A DNA stretch of 64,000 bases, taken from the NCBI GenBank assembly GCA_934481355.1, contig CAKSPH010000001.1, positions 208,352-272,351 of the forward strand, given 5' to 3'. The position numbers and the translations under genes were made by a program. Origin of the DNA: an uncultured Oscillospiraceae bacterium. Lineage in GTDB: Bacteria > Bacillota > Clostridia > Oscillospirales > Ruminococcaceae. Below, piece after piece: positions 25,542-34,566 of this stretch; position 1 is the stretch's first letter, and every line of letters begins with the position of its first letter. Under the pieces are notes generated by a model. It was not told where the DNA came from. It was given only the letters and a program-made list of their open reading frames with translations, and made no database searches.

Positions 25542-26246
25542 ATGAGAGAAAGCATCTTAACGATACCGATAAACGAAGTATTCGAACCCCGGGAGGGCTG
25601 CCCTATCTGCGCCATGCGCAACACGGTCGAGCAGCACATCAGCGAATACATCATGGGCGCCGCAATGATGGAACCGGACGTCCGCATGGAAACGAACCGC
25701 CTTGGCTTCTGCCACACGCACTTCAACAGCCTGCTCCGGCAGAACAACCGCCTGTCGCTGGGGCTTATGCTTAACACTTACCTCGGCACCCTGCGCGGCG
25801 AGATATTCGAGAACAAGAGCATATTCTTCACCAAGGGCGCCAAGGCCAAGAAGTGCAGCGAAATAGAGAATACCTGCTTCGTTTGCAGCAAGGTGGACTG
25901 GGGCGTTGAGCATATGCTGGACACCGTATTCACGATGTTCAAGGAGGACGGAAAATTCCGGAATCTGTACGCTTCGCAGAAATATATCTGCATTCCGCAT
26001 TATAATCTGATAATGTCGCACGTTCCCTCAAAGCTGTCAAAGCCCGACCAGAAGCCGTTCATCGAAGCCACCGACAAGCTGGTGGAGAACTACATAAAAG
26101 AGCTCAACAGCGATGTAAACGAGTTCTGCAACAGCTTCGACTACCGCAACGCCGGGAAGCTCCACAGCGAGGATATGGAGCACGTCAGAAGCTCTATCGA
26201 GCGCGCGATAGAATTCATAACGTCCAGGAAACCGGACGTAAAATAA
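25542..26246 (+). CDS. DUF6062-family protein
   Basis: A 234-residue soluble protein of a clostridial family of unknown function. Four Cys/His clusters stand out: CPICAMR (about residue 21), GFCHTHF (about 54), CFVCSKV (about 111) and CIPHYN (about 149), which suggests metal binding. GAAAGGAAAGGAA precedes the ATG. tsaD starts 20 bases after it, followed by aroK and a CPBP protease, so all four may share a transcript. No link to tRNA modification can be shown from the sequence. Confidence 0.85.
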   Translation: MRESILTIPINEVFEPREGCPICAMRNTVEQHISEYIMGAAMMEPDVRMETNRLGFCHTHFNSLLRQNNRLSLGLMLNTYLGTLRGEIFENKSIFFTKGAKAKKCSEIENTCFVCSKVDWGVEHMLDTVFTMFKEDGKFRNLYASQKYICIPHYNLIMSHVPSKLSKPDQKPFIEATDKLVENYIKELNSDVNEFCNSFDYRNAGKLHSEDMEHVRSSIERAIEFITSRKPDVK

Positions 26247-26266
26247 TCATATACGAGGTCAGGCAA

Positions 26267-27280
26267 ATGGATATTTTAGCAATAGAAAGCAGCTGCGATG
26301 AGACCGCAGCCGCTGTTATACGCGACGGCAGGGAGATAATCTCCTCGGTGGTCGCAACACAGATAGAGGAGCACAAGCTCTACGGCGGAGTCGTCCCGGA
26401 GATAGCCAGCCGCCGCCACTGCGAAAGCATAGTCGGAGTGGTTGACGAGGCTCTCGCCAAGGCGGGCATGAAAGCCCGGGACGTTGACGCGATAGCCGTC
26501 AGCTTTGCGCCGGGGCTCATCGGCGCGCTTCTGGTGGGGGTGAACTTTGCAAAGGGGCTGGCGCTTTCACTTGGCAAGCCGCTCATTCCGGTGCACCATA
26601 TACGCGGACATATCGCGGCGAATTACCTTGCCCACCCGGAGCTTGAGCCGCCCTATCTCTGCCTTGTCGCCTCCGGAAGCCACAGCCACATAGTTAAGGT
26701 GAACAGCTGGACGGAGTTTGAAACGATAGGCCAGACGGTGGACGACGCCGCCGGAGAAGCCTTCGACAAGGCGGCAAGAGCCATGGGATACCCCTATCCC
26801 GGCGGAGTGCACATCGACCGCGCCGCCAGGACCGGCGACCGGAAGAAATACCAGCTTCCGCACCCGCACACCGCAAATCCGTATGATTTCAGCTTTTCCG
26901 GGCTTAAAACGGCTGTGATAAACCTTATCCACAACGCAAATCAGAAAGGCGAAGAGATAGATGTCAACAGCCTTGCAGCCTGCTTCCAGTATACCGTCAG
27001 CGACATACTCACGCAGAAATTCATCACTGCGGCAAAGGAGAGCGGGTACAAGACCCTTGCCCTCGCCGGGGGAGTTGCGGCGAATTCCGGGCTGCGCTCA
27101 ATGCTCCAGCAGCGCGCGGACTACAACGGCATGAAGGTGTACTACCCGCCGATAGAGCTCTGCGGCGACAACGCAGCAATGATAGGCTGTCAGGCATACT
27201 ATGAATTCCAGGCGGGACACACCGCAGGCGCAGACCTCAACGCTGTGGCGACAATGCGCCTTGACCGCGTAACGTGGTAA
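26267..27280 (+). CDS. tsaD: tRNA N6-adenosine threonylcarbamoyltransferase TsaD
   Basis: A 337-residue enzyme that transfers threonylcarbamoyl to A37 of ANN-decoding tRNAs, acting with TsaB, TsaE and TsaC. It starts ILAIESSCDETAAAVI, has the metal-binding HHIRGH near residue 110, and the ASKHA nucleotide motifs CLVASGSHSHI and ALAGGVAANSGLR (about 265), plus ELCGDNAAMIG at the end. Complete. It lies between DUF6062 and aroK; tsaB and tsaE are not nearby. Confidence 0.96.
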   Translation: MDILAIESSCDETAAAVIRDGREIISSVVATQIEEHKLYGGVVPEIASRRHCESIVGVVDEALAKAGMKARDVDAIAVSFAPGLIGALLVGVNFAKGLALSLGKPLIPVHHIRGHIAANYLAHPELEPPYLCLVASGSHSHIVKVNSWTEFETIGQTVDDAAGEAFDKAARAMGYPYPGGVHIDRAARTGDRKKYQLPHPHTANPYDFSFSGLKTAVINLIHNANQKGEEIDVNSLAACFQYTVSDILTQKFITAAKESGYKTLALAGGVAANSGLRSMLQQRADYNGMKVYYPPIELCGDNAAMIGCQAYYEFQAGHTAGADLNAVATMRLDRVTW

Positions 27281-27302
27281 TATTCAAAAGGGAACAGAAG
27301 AA

Positions 27303-27815
27303 ATGAAGAACATAATACTTATAGGAATGCCCGGCTGCGGAAAATCCACCGTGGGCGTACTTCTGGCGAAAGCCATGGGCTTCCGCTTTATCGACACGGA
27401 TATAACGATACAGGAGCGCACCGGAATGCTGCTCCAGCAGATAATCGACAACAAGGGGCTGGACTGGTTCTGCATTGAGGAAGAGCGCGCGATATTGTCC
27501 GTTGAGGAAGAGGGCGGCTGCGTCATCGCCACCGGCGGCAGCGCGGTATACTCCCGCAGCGCAATGCTCCACCTTAAAGAGCACGGATACGTCTACTACC
27601 TCTCGCTGCCCGTGGAGCAGGTGGAAAAGCGGCTCCACAACATAAAGACCCGGGGCATAGCCATGCGGCCGGAGGATTCCATCGAGGACGTTTTCCGCAG
27701 ACGGCGGGCGCTCTACGAGGAATATGCGGACATCACCGTGGAATGTCAGGGCAAATCCATTGAGGAAACAGTAGAAGAGATATGCGGTGAGCACAGGCTC
27801 ATCGGCGGGAAATGA
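27303..27815 (+). CDS. aroK: Shikimate kinase
   Basis: A 170-residue kinase of aromatic amino-acid synthesis that phosphorylates shikimate. It shows the P-loop GMPGCGKST (about residue 8), GFRFIDTDITIQERTG for shikimate binding, the CVIATGGSAVYS loop near 77 and a lid Arg near 118-138. Some homologues are only annotated as shikimate kinase-like. AAAAGGGAAC precedes the ATG. The next gene starts 19 bases after the stop. Confidence 0.9.
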   Translation: MKNIILIGMPGCGKSTVGVLLAKAMGFRFIDTDITIQERTGMLLQQIIDNKGLDWFCIEEERAILSVEEEGGCVIATGGSAVYSRSAMLHLKEHGYVYYLSLPVEQVEKRLHNIKTRGIAMRPEDSIEDVFRRRRALYEEYADITVECQGKSIEETVEEICGEHRLIGGK

Positions 27816-27834
27816 CCCGGAGAAAGGAGCGGTC

Positions 27835-28893
27835 ATGCCGGATAATATAGTTGGCGTGATTCCCGGCGAGGACAAAAGGCAGGATTTCAGGAACGTCTGC
27901 CTGCGGCTGGGAGTTATGCTCATAATTATTTTCGTATCGCGCGGCGTTGAGAACATTCTGTATTCTCTGGAGATAGGCTGGTTCTCGTCATTTGACCCGA
28001 ACGCCTCCTACCTGCTGGAAACAGCGATGAGCTTCCTGTTCCTGTACATTATTCCGCTGGGCTGCACGATAGCGCTTCTGAAGCCCCCGGGAATGTGCGG
28101 AAAGGTATACAGGAAGCCGAAATTCCTCGGCAGTGCGATGGGAATGTTCCCGGCGCTGTACGGAGTTGCCATCATGACGAATATGCTGACGATGCTCTGC
28201 TCAAAGCTGTTCGAGCAGACCGACCTGTACAAGTCGTTCAACACGGTAAACTCCCTGAAACCGGACAATATGTTCTGCGCGATAGTTCTTCTGGTGCAGT
28301 TAGTGGTGATAGCCCCGCTGTTCGAGGAATTCTGGTTCCGCGGGATAGTGCTGGAATCGCTCAGGCCATACGGAAACGGATTCGCGATATTCGTTTCGGC
28401 GCTGATGTTCGGGCTTACCCACGCTAACCTGAACCAGTTCTTCTATGCGTTCGTGCTCGGAATAGGGCTGGGTTACATTGCAGTTTCCACGGAATCCATC
28501 GTCACCACGACGATAATGCACGCAATGTTCAACGGCATTTCCGGAATAATGCTCCTGCTGATAACATTTGACGACGTTGGGGATTACCTGATGAACCTTT
28601 CCGCAGGAATGGAGGGCGAGATGACGCCCATGGTAACGGTGTATCTTGTGTTCCTGTTCGTGATATTCATGCTGATGCTGGTGGGAGTGTTCATGGCGAT
28701 AGCGAAATTCCGCAAGATAAAGCGATACAAAGTACCGAAGACGTGGGACGTCCCCGCCGGGAAACGCTGGGGTATCCTGCTGTCGAGATTCACCATGATA
28801 ATCGGACTGATCTTTGCAGTGGACACCATGGGAATGCAGTATATCACACGCGGAATATTCAGGCTGCTTACAATGGCATTTCAGCTGGAATAA
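27835..28893 (+). CDS. CPBP-family intramembrane metalloprotease
   Basis: A 352-residue membrane protein. The start MPDNIVGVIPGE has GGAG five bases upstream; the open frame extends back into aroK without a ribosome site. It has about eight hydrophobic segments. The glutamate-protease motifs of the CPBP/Abi family are present: EEFWFR (about residue 164) and FGLTHANLNQF (about 190), with a further His in TTIMHAMFNGI (about 225). Substrates of this family in bacteria are mostly unknown; Rce1-like or bacteriocin-immunity roles are possible. Confidence 0.88.
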   Translation: MPDNIVGVIPGEDKRQDFRNVCLRLGVMLIIIFVSRGVENILYSLEIGWFSSFDPNASYLLETAMSFLFLYIIPLGCTIALLKPPGMCGKVYRKPKFLGSAMGMFPALYGVAIMTNMLTMLCSKLFEQTDLYKSFNTVNSLKPDNMFCAIVLLVQLVVIAPLFEEFWFRGIVLESLRPYGNGFAIFVSALMFGLTHANLNQFFYAFVLGIGLGYIAVSTESIVTTTIMHAMFNGISGIMLLLITFDDVGDYLMNLSAGMEGEMTPMVTVYLVFLFVIFMLMLVGVFMAIAKFRKIKRYKVPKTWDVPAGKRWGILLSRFTMIIGLIFAVDTMGMQYITRGIFRLLTMAFQLE

Positions 28894-28894
28894 A

Positions 28895-28930
28895 ATTTAT
28901 GGGCTGCCGGAAAACCGACAGCCCATTTAT
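28895..28930. terminator. Bidirectional terminator between the CPBP and cation efflux genes
   Basis: ATGGGCTGCCGG (28899-28910) pairs with CCGACAGCCCAT (28915-28926) with one mismatch and a four-base loop. T-rich flanks occur on both sides of these convergent genes. Confidence 0.8.
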
Positions 28931-30090
28931 TAATCTGGAGCCTTTTCCGGCGGTATCGCCGCAAAGCTGTGATCTATCGTTATCACACATATGATATCCG
29001 GGTGAGTGCGCCGCATGAAGCGCTCCACCTCCGCGCGGAGCTCGTCTTCATTCATTGAGAATCCATGCGGAACCGCGAGATCGAATATCAGTTTGGTGCC
29101 GTCACAGCAGGTCACCATGCGCAGGTCATGGACGGAAAGCCGCGTATCTATCAGCTTTACGGCGCTCTGGAGCTCATGCCGGACATCGTGCATCGCAGAG
29201 CCCTCCGTTACGACCGGGTCGAAGTGCACCAGCATATTCACGCCGTCGTCGTTCAGGAAATCGCGCTCTATCTGGTCGATGACATTGTGGCTTTCAAGTA
29301 CGTTTTCTTCCGCCGCCATCTCCACGTGCACCGTTGCAAATTTCCTGCCGTGTCCGTAATCATGTACTATCAGGTCATGGGTCCCGAGTACGCCGGGATA
29401 CGACAGTATCTTGCGGCGTATCTCCTCGACAAACTCCGGGGACGGAGCCTTTCCAAGGAGCGGATCAAGGGTGTCGCGCACCAGACCTGCTCCGCTGTAC
29501 AGGATAAAGCAGGCGACCGCAGCCGCCATTATTCCGTCAAGCTCGACTGAAGTAAAATGCGACACCACGGAGGCGGCAAGCACGGCGGCTGTGGATATGC
29601 AGTCGTTGCGGCTGTCGGCGGCGGAAGCAGTGAGCGTTCCGGAATCTATCTTCTTTCCCACGCGGGCGTAAAATATCATCATTCCCAGCTTTACGGCTAT
29701 GGAAAGAACGAGCACCGCCATCACGGCTGCGGAAAACTCCACCGGCCGGGGAGTTATGATACGCTCGATCCCGGTGCGGAGGAGCTCCACCCCGATAACT
29801 ATAACAAGTATCGCCACCACAAATCCGGATATATATTCATACCGTGCGTGGCCGTAAGGATGCTCGGCGTCCGGGCTCTTCTCCGACAGGCGGAATCCTA
29901 TAAGGCTTATCACGCTGGACGACGCGTCCGAGAGATTGTTCGCCGCGTCAGCGGTTATCGACATACTCCCCGACAGAATACCTATGATGAATTTTCCGGC
30001 GCAGAGCAGCACGTTGCAGACGATCCCCACAAGTCCTGCCTTTTTGCCCGCCTGCGCGCGGCGGTGGTTCTTTTCGGCTTCAGTACACAT
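28930..30090 (-). CDS. Cation diffusion facilitator family transporter
   Basis: A 386-residue CDF transporter. Six hydrophobic segments occupy residues 15-210, with the metal-site motifs NNLSDASSSV (about residue 52) and DSRNDCISTAAVL (about 157). A cytoplasmic C-terminal domain with VHVEMAAEEN, HFDPVV and further His residues follows. The first CDF motif has DAANNLSD; metal specificity (Zn, Mn or Fe) cannot be fixed from it. Ribosome site GGGGGTG. A strong tRNA promoter lies upstream in the opposite direction. Confidence 0.92.
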   Translation of the reverse strand: MCTEAEKNHRRAQAGKKAGLVGIVCNVLLCAGKFIIGILSGSMSITADAANNLSDASSSVISLIGFRLSEKSPDAEHPYGHARYEYISGFVVAILVIVIGVELLRTGIERIITPRPVEFSAAVMAVLVLSIAVKLGMMIFYARVGKKIDSGTLTASAADSRNDCISTAAVLAASVVSHFTSVELDGIMAAAVACFILYSGAGLVRDTLDPLLGKAPSPEFVEEIRRKILSYPGVLGTHDLIVHDYGHGRKFATVHVEMAAEENVLESHNVIDQIERDFLNDDGVNMLVHFDPVVTEGSAMHDVRHELQSAVKLIDTRLSVHDLRMVTCCDGTKLIFDLAVPHGFSMNEDELRAEVERFMRRTHPDIICVITIDHSFAAIPPEKAPD

Positions 30091-30214
30091 TCCTTCACCC
30101 CCGAATGTTGTTTATGAAAAAGTATATCACATACAGTATTTGTTAGTCAAGATTTACGCACAAAAATATATTTTCTCCTTCAAAAAGAATCCTGAAAAAA
30201 ATTGCTGAAAGCAC

Positions 30215-30243
30215 TTGACAAACCGGAAAGAAAGTGATATAAT
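30215..30243 (+). promoter_or_regulatory. Consensus promoter of the tRNA cluster
   Basis: TTGACA (30215-30220) and TATAAT (30238-30243) are separated by exactly 17 bp, a perfect sigma-A promoter 28 bp before tRNA-Gly. Confidence 0.92.
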
Positions 30244-30270
30244 AATTAAGCATTGATGTAATTGCGATAT

Positions 30271-30344
30271 GCGGGTGTAGTTCAATGGTAGAATCCCAGC
30301 CTTCCAAGCTGGTCGCGTGGGTTCGATTCCCATCACCCGCTCCA
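30271..30344 (+). tRNA. tRNA-Gly (TCC)
   Basis: The acceptor stem GCGGGTG/CACCCGC closes the cloverleaf, the anticodon loop carries TCC, the T-loop is GTTCGATTC, and CCA is encoded. It is the first of four tRNAs. Confidence 0.96.
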
Positions 30345-30348
30345 CTAT

Positions 30349-30425
<77 letters not shown>

Positions 30426-30430
30426 TACAT

Positions 30431-30508
30431 GGTGGGTATGGCTTAGTAGGTTAAAGCGTCGGATTGTGGTCCCGAAGATCGTGGGTTCGACTCCCACTAC
30501 CCACCCCA
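30431..30508 (+). tRNA. tRNA-His (GTG)
   Basis: The stem GTGGGTA/TACCCAC has the extra G-1 opposite C73 that marks tRNA-His. The anticodon is GTG, and CCA is encoded. Confidence 0.95.
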
Positions 30509-30514
30509 CATAAG

Positions 30515-30545
30515 AAAAGGCATAGGTTTCGTCCTGTGCCTTTTT
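30515..30545 (+). terminator. Terminator-like hairpin inside the tRNA cluster
   Basis: AAAAGGCATAGG pairs with CCTGTGCCTTTTT (one mismatch). It separates tRNA-His from tRNA-Gln; the latter may depend on readthrough, as no strong promoter fits in the gap. Confidence 0.7.
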
Positions 30546-30554
30546 CCATAATAC

Positions 30555-30630
30555 TGGGACGTAGCCAAGCGGTAAGGCAAGGGACTTTGACTCCCTCATT
30601 CCCTGGGTTCGAATCCCAGCGTTCCAACCA
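30555..30630 (+). tRNA. tRNA-Gln (TTG)
   Basis: The acceptor stem TGGGACG/CGTTCCA has one G-U pair. The anticodon is TTG in CTTTGAC, the T-loop is GTTCGAATC, and CCA is encoded. Confidence 0.95.
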
Positions 30631-30666
30631 AATAATAAAACCGCCTGCGGGCGGTTTTATTATTTG
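30631..30666 (+). terminator. Terminator after tRNA-Gln
   Basis: AATAATAAAACCGCC pairs perfectly with GGCGGTTTTATTATT, giving a GC stem followed by T-rich sequence. The second arm is the start of the 148-bp tandem repeat that follows. Confidence 0.85.
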
Positions 30667-30963
30667 GTAGCATCATTTTCCTTGTCATTCCCGTGGTGGG
30701 AATGACATTTCCTGCGGAAACCGGAAAATGACGCGCGGCACCTTTACAGCGGATACGCTCCGGCTCTGCATTCGTTTTCAATGCACCCACGCCTGCGGGC
30801 GGTTTTATTATTTGGTGGCATCATTTTCCTTGTCATTCCCGTGGTGGTAATGACATTTCCTGCGGAAACCGGAAAATGACGCGTGGCACCTTTACAGCGG
30901 ATACGCTCCAGCTCTGCATTCGTTTTCAATGCACCCACGCCTGCGGGCGGTTTTATTATTTGG
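30643..30963. repeat. 148-bp tandem repeat, two full copies plus 25 bp, hairpin-rich
   Basis: Units begin at 30643, 30791 and 30939 (GCCTGCGGGCGGTTTTATTATTTGG), exactly 148 bp apart and nearly identical. Each unit holds GTCATTCCC-GTGGT-GGGAATGAC and TTTCC-TGC-GGAAA inside an outer CATTTTCC/GGAAAATG stem (a three-way junction), then AGCG-GATA-CGCT and GCATT-N7-AATGC. Copy 2 breaks one base pair in the first hairpin. The 64-codon minus-strand open frames across the copies have no ribosome site. From 30964 to 31155 I see only AT-rich DNA. Confidence 0.8.
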
Positions 30964-31155
30964 TTGAATCATTCCTCCTGTCATTTCACTCTAGTTAATG
31001 TTTTTCAGATATTTTCGCCGGTCCTGAATACGGACTGGATATTTTTATAACAAACGAATTTTTATCACCTGAATTGCCCTGTTAAACAATGTAGGATTAT
31101 GCACAAAAAGCCCGTGGCTGTATTATTTTATTTTACCAATTTTAATTTAATCAAG

Positions 31156-31184
31156 TTGACTTTTTTTATACATTATAGTATACT
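31156..31184 (+). promoter_or_regulatory. Promoter of the large zinc-ribbon gene
   Basis: TTGACT (31156-31161) and TATACT (31179-31184) are 17 bp apart, about 75 bp before the coding start. Confidence 0.75.
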
Positions 31185-31262
31185 TATTTTGGATTAATTT
31201 TTGTTTGATACGAAAAAGTCAGACTTTATAATAACTGTCCATCTGGGAGGTTTACTACTTTG

Positions 31263-34200
31263 ATGTATTGTGAAAACTGCGGTAAAAAGCTTATCCGCGG
31301 CTACCAGTTTTGTATGGAATGCGGTACGCCTGTTCCGCCTGAGCAATCCGAGGACGAGACTCCGGCGGCTGTTGAAGCCGCTCCTGCAGCCAGCGAGGAA
31401 ATGCCCGGTATCAAGCCGAACAGCGAAGAGGGCACTCTGGTTTTCTGCCCCACCTGCGGAATGCGTATGCAGAAATCCACTGAATACTGCGAAAAGTGCG
31501 GAATGAAGCTCGGCGGAAATTCCAGCTCCGTGCCGCTCGTTAATACCGAACCGCTCGGTGGCGGAGATTTCAGCGGAATGTCCGACAGCGACATCGCTCA
31601 GATCAACAATTTCGTGAACAACAGCGGATTCGACGGCAGCAGCATTAGCTACGACACCAACAATTATCAGGGTGCGGACGCATTCGGCGGCGGAAATCTC
31701 AACAGCGAGATAGAAGCACTGAACCAGCAGTTCGCAAACCTGAATGCGACCGCAAGCGATATGCCAGCTATAAGCGCTCCCGTCCACGAGCCAGAGCCGG
31801 AGCCGGAGCCTGCTCCCGCAGCACCGGAGCCAGAGCCTTTCTCACGCCGTGTTGAAGATTTCTCCATGGACGCCGGAATGCCGGAAACCCAGTTTCTGTC
31901 CGAATCCGGGCTTCCCGTTATAAACGGCGGAGATATGAGCGAACCCGACACGCCGGCAGACCTCGAACAGCACCTTGGTGACATAAATATTGACGCAGAG
32001 CCCGTATTTACTGCGCCCAAGCCTGAAACTCCCGCATATACTGAGCCAGAGCAGGTTTATACCGCTCCTGAGCCCGAGGCTCCCTCCTATTCTGAGCCTG
32101 CGGCTGAAGAGACGGCTCCCGCTGAGGAAACTCCTGCCTATACCGAGCCTGAGCTTTCCACTTCTCCCTACGGAAACAGCGAGCCTGCGGCCTCCTTCGA
32201 CCCGCCGCTCTCCACCTCGCCCTACGGCGATGATGAAGCGACCGTCATGCTCTCCGATCCCGAGCCTGCGGCAGAAGAGACAGATCCCGCTGGGGAAACT
32301 CCCGCCTATACCGAGCCCGGGCTTTCCACTTCTCCCTACGGAAACAGCGAGCCTGCGGCCTCATTCGACCCGCCGCTCTCAACCTCGCCCTACGGCAATG
32401 ATGATGCGACCGTTATGCTCTCCGAACCCGAGCCTGCGGCTGAAGAGACGGCTCCCGCTGAAGAAACTCCCGCCTACACCGAGCCTGAGCTTTCCACTTC
32501 TCCCTACGGAAGCAGCGAACCTGCGGCCTCCTTCGACCCGCCGCTCTCAACATCGCCCTACGGCAACGACGAAGCGACCGTTATGCTCTCCGATTCCGAG
32601 CCTGCGGCTGAAGAGACGGCTCCCGCCGGGAAAGCTCCCGCCTATACCGAGCCTGAGCTTTCCACTTCTCCCTACGGAAACAGCGAACCTGCGGCCTCCT
32701 TCGACCCGCCGCTCTCAACCTCGCCCTACGGCGATGATGAAGCGACCGTCATGCTCTCCGATTCCGAGCCTGCGGCAGAAGAGACAGCTCCCGCCGGGGA
32801 AGCTCCCGCCTATACCGAGCCTGAGCTTTCCACTTCTCCCTACGGAAACAGCGAGCCTGCGGCCTCCTTCGACCCGCCGCTCTCAACATCGCCCTACGGC
32901 AACGACGAAGCGACCGTTATGCTCTCGGATCCCGAGCCGGCAGAGCCCATTCAATTCAACCGCCCCGCGCCCGCGCCCAAGGAAGAGGCACCCTCAGACG
33001 AAAACGCCGACCTCGGCAAGCTGGTTTACTGCCGCAACTGCGGTCAGGATATGTACGAAAACGAGCCCGTCTGCAAGAACTGCGGTTCCCCCAACAAGTG
33101 GAACGTCAAGCCGCTCAAGAAGTCCGTTTCCGGCGGAAACAGCAAGCCTGAAAAGGAGCCGTTCAAGCTGTTCGGCGTAATTTCTGTCCCCGCCATCATC
33201 GGCGCAGCCGTAGTAGTTGTCGGAGCGATAGTTCTTATTGTTTCCACAGCCGTAAACAAGAAACCCAGCACCGACATCGTAAGCAGCGGAAACTCCGTGA
33301 CATTCAACAGTAATCCGGACACATCCGCAGACAATACGCCTGCAACATCGGCTCCTGAAAGCGATGTTAACCCCATAATTCCCGCAACGTCCGAGTCCAG
33401 CCAGCAGGAACAGAACCCTGTTTCCGAGGAAACATCCGCGCCGGCTCAGACCGCTGAGGCATCAGTCCCGGACGACAACTCACAGCCCGGCAGGAACGAA
33501 TCCGACACAAGCGCTCCCGATGCGTCAAAGCCTGATACATCAAAGCCCGCAACAAGCAGACCCGCAGCCACCACCAAGCCCGGAACCACGACAAAGCCCA
33601 ACGCTGTCACCACAAAGCCGACAGCGACCACAAAGCCGTCAACCCCGGCTCAGACAACGGCAAAGCCTGTAACAACGGCACCTGCTGCTGTTTCCAAACC
33701 TACCGCGACCGTATCCTCCGAGGATAAGCAGCGCGCAAAAATGCTGGACGCTTTCGAAGCTATCTCAGCAGAAGTAGGAAAGCTGCACATTTACTCCCAG
33801 GCTACCCTGAACGCACTTGAAGAAGGCAAGACCCGCACCTACTACACCAGCGGAATGACCAAGACCCTTTCCAACGGAAAGAGCAGCGCAGCAAGCCTCT
33901 ACAAGAATGCAGAGCCGTCCTCCGCACAGTTCAATACGGCTTACCAGAGCCTTGGAAAGCTGTACGACCTCTACACGGATTACTACACCTATGTGACCAC
34001 TTCCGCGGACGCATATGACACATACTCCTCTAAGGAATCAACCAAGCTCGGCAGCTTCAACAGTGCAGTAAAGAGCGGATTCGGCTACTCAAAGCTCCAG
34101 ACGGAAAACCAGACTTCCGCCGACAAATCCCGCACATACGCCGAGATAATGACGGACGCTTCCTCTGCGGCAAGCAACGCAGTATCCAAGTTCTCCTCCG

Positions 34201-34526
34201 TCAAGACTGCGGCTGAAAAGCTCAAGAGCGGTGCTTTCACCGATAACGTAATGAGCACAATCTACAACGACAATACCTCCGGCATACTCAGTGCCGCCGG
34301 ATATTATCAGACAACCATCGGTTACTACAATATACTCAGCAGCGGCGCTCCCTCCGAGTATTCCTCTGCCAAGTCATCGCTTTCGTCCACGGCGAACGCC
34401 CTTGAGAACCTTCTCAGCATATTCACCATGGCAGGCGAAAACAGCCTCTCTGGCTTCAAGTCCGATTCTGCGGCTGAGATCAAGTCCGCGAACAGCGACA
34501 TCAGCGCTATCAACAAGGCGCTCTGA
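31263..34526 (+). CDS. Large zinc-ribbon membrane protein with five 56-residue repeats
   Basis: A 1087-residue protein of unknown function. Two zinc ribbons lie at residues 3-20 (CENCG...CMECG) and 62-79 (CPTCG...CEKCG), and a third near 590-607 (CRNCG...CKNCG). Five copies of a 56-residue unit fill roughly residues 290-560; each has two LSTSPYG motifs and one EATVML motif. A single membrane helix (about 640-664) is followed by a Pro/Thr/Ser-rich linker and a helical C-terminal domain (about 818-1087), presumably outside. I prefer ATG 31263; a TTG just before it sits at a better distance (nine bases) from GGGAGG. The gene is monocistronic. Confidence 0.85.
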   Translation: MYCENCGKKLIRGYQFCMECGTPVPPEQSEDETPAAVEAAPAASEEMPGIKPNSEEGTLVFCPTCGMRMQKSTEYCEKCGMKLGGNSSSVPLVNTEPLGGGDFSGMSDSDIAQINNFVNNSGFDGSSISYDTNNYQGADAFGGGNLNSEIEALNQQFANLNATASDMPAISAPVHEPEPEPEPAPAAPEPEPFSRRVEDFSMDAGMPETQFLSESGLPVINGGDMSEPDTPADLEQHLGDINIDAEPVFTAPKPETPAYTEPEQVYTAPEPEAPSYSEPAAEETAPAEETPAYTEPELSTSPYGNSEPAASFDPPLSTSPYGDDEATVMLSDPEPAAEETDPAGETPAYTEPGLSTSPYGNSEPAASFDPPLSTSPYGNDDATVMLSEPEPAAEETAPAEETPAYTEPELSTSPYGSSEPAASFDPPLSTSPYGNDEATVMLSDSEPAAEETAPAGKAPAYTEPELSTSPYGNSEPAASFDPPLSTSPYGDDEATVMLSDSEPAAEETAPAGEAPAYTEPELSTSPYGNSEPAASFDPPLSTSPYGNDEATVMLSDPEPAEPIQFNRPAPAPKEEAPSDENADLGKLVYCRNCGQDMYENEPVCKNCGSPNKWNVKPLKKSVSGGNSKPEKEPFKLFGVISVPAIIGAAVVVVGAIVLIVSTAVNKKPSTDIVSSGNSVTFNSNPDTSADNTPATSAPESDVNPIIPATSESSQQEQNPVSEETSAPAQTAEASVPDDNSQPGRNESDTSAPDASKPDTSKPATSRPAATTKPGTTTKPNAVTTKPTATTKPSTPAQTTAKPVTTAPAAVSKPTATVSSEDKQRAKMLDAFEAISAEVGKLHIYSQATLNALEEGKTRTYYTSGMTKTLSNGKSSAASLYKNAEPSSAQFNTAYQSLGKLYDLYTDYYTYVTTSADAYDTYSSKESTKLGSFNSAVKSGFGYSKLQTENQTSADKSRTYAEIMTDASSAASNAVSKFSSVKTAAEKLKSGAFTDNVMSTIYNDNTSGILSAAGYYQTTIGYYNILSSGAPSEYSSAKSSLSSTANALENLLSIFTMAGENSLSGFKSDSAAEIKSANSDISAINKAL
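32130..32942 (+). repeat. 168-bp in-frame tandem repeat
   Basis: Five units begin near 32130, 32298, 32466, 32634 and 32802, each 168 bp (56 codons). They are very similar at DNA level, with most differences in third positions or in short acidic variants (ETDPAG, ETAPAE, ETAPAG). Such an array can change copy number by slippage or recombination. Confidence 0.9.
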
Positions 34527-34527
34527 T

Positions 34528-34564
34528 AAACAATGGGTCTGCTGATTCAGCAGACCCATTGTTT
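34528..34564. terminator. Bidirectional terminator
   Basis: AAACAATGGGTCTGCTGA (34528-34545) is perfectly complementary to TCAGCAGACCCATTGTTT (34547-34564). It serves the large zinc-ribbon gene and the convergent TtcA-like gene. Confidence 0.92.
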
Positions 34565-34566
34565 AT

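Noticed and set aside
30596-30938. Two 64-codon minus-strand open frames in the 148-bp repeats
   Set aside because: They overlap tRNA-Gln or the hairpins, lack ribosome sites and exist only because the unit is repeated.
30643-30963. CRISPR array
   Set aside because: Repeats are adjacent 148-bp units with no spacers, and no cas genes are present.
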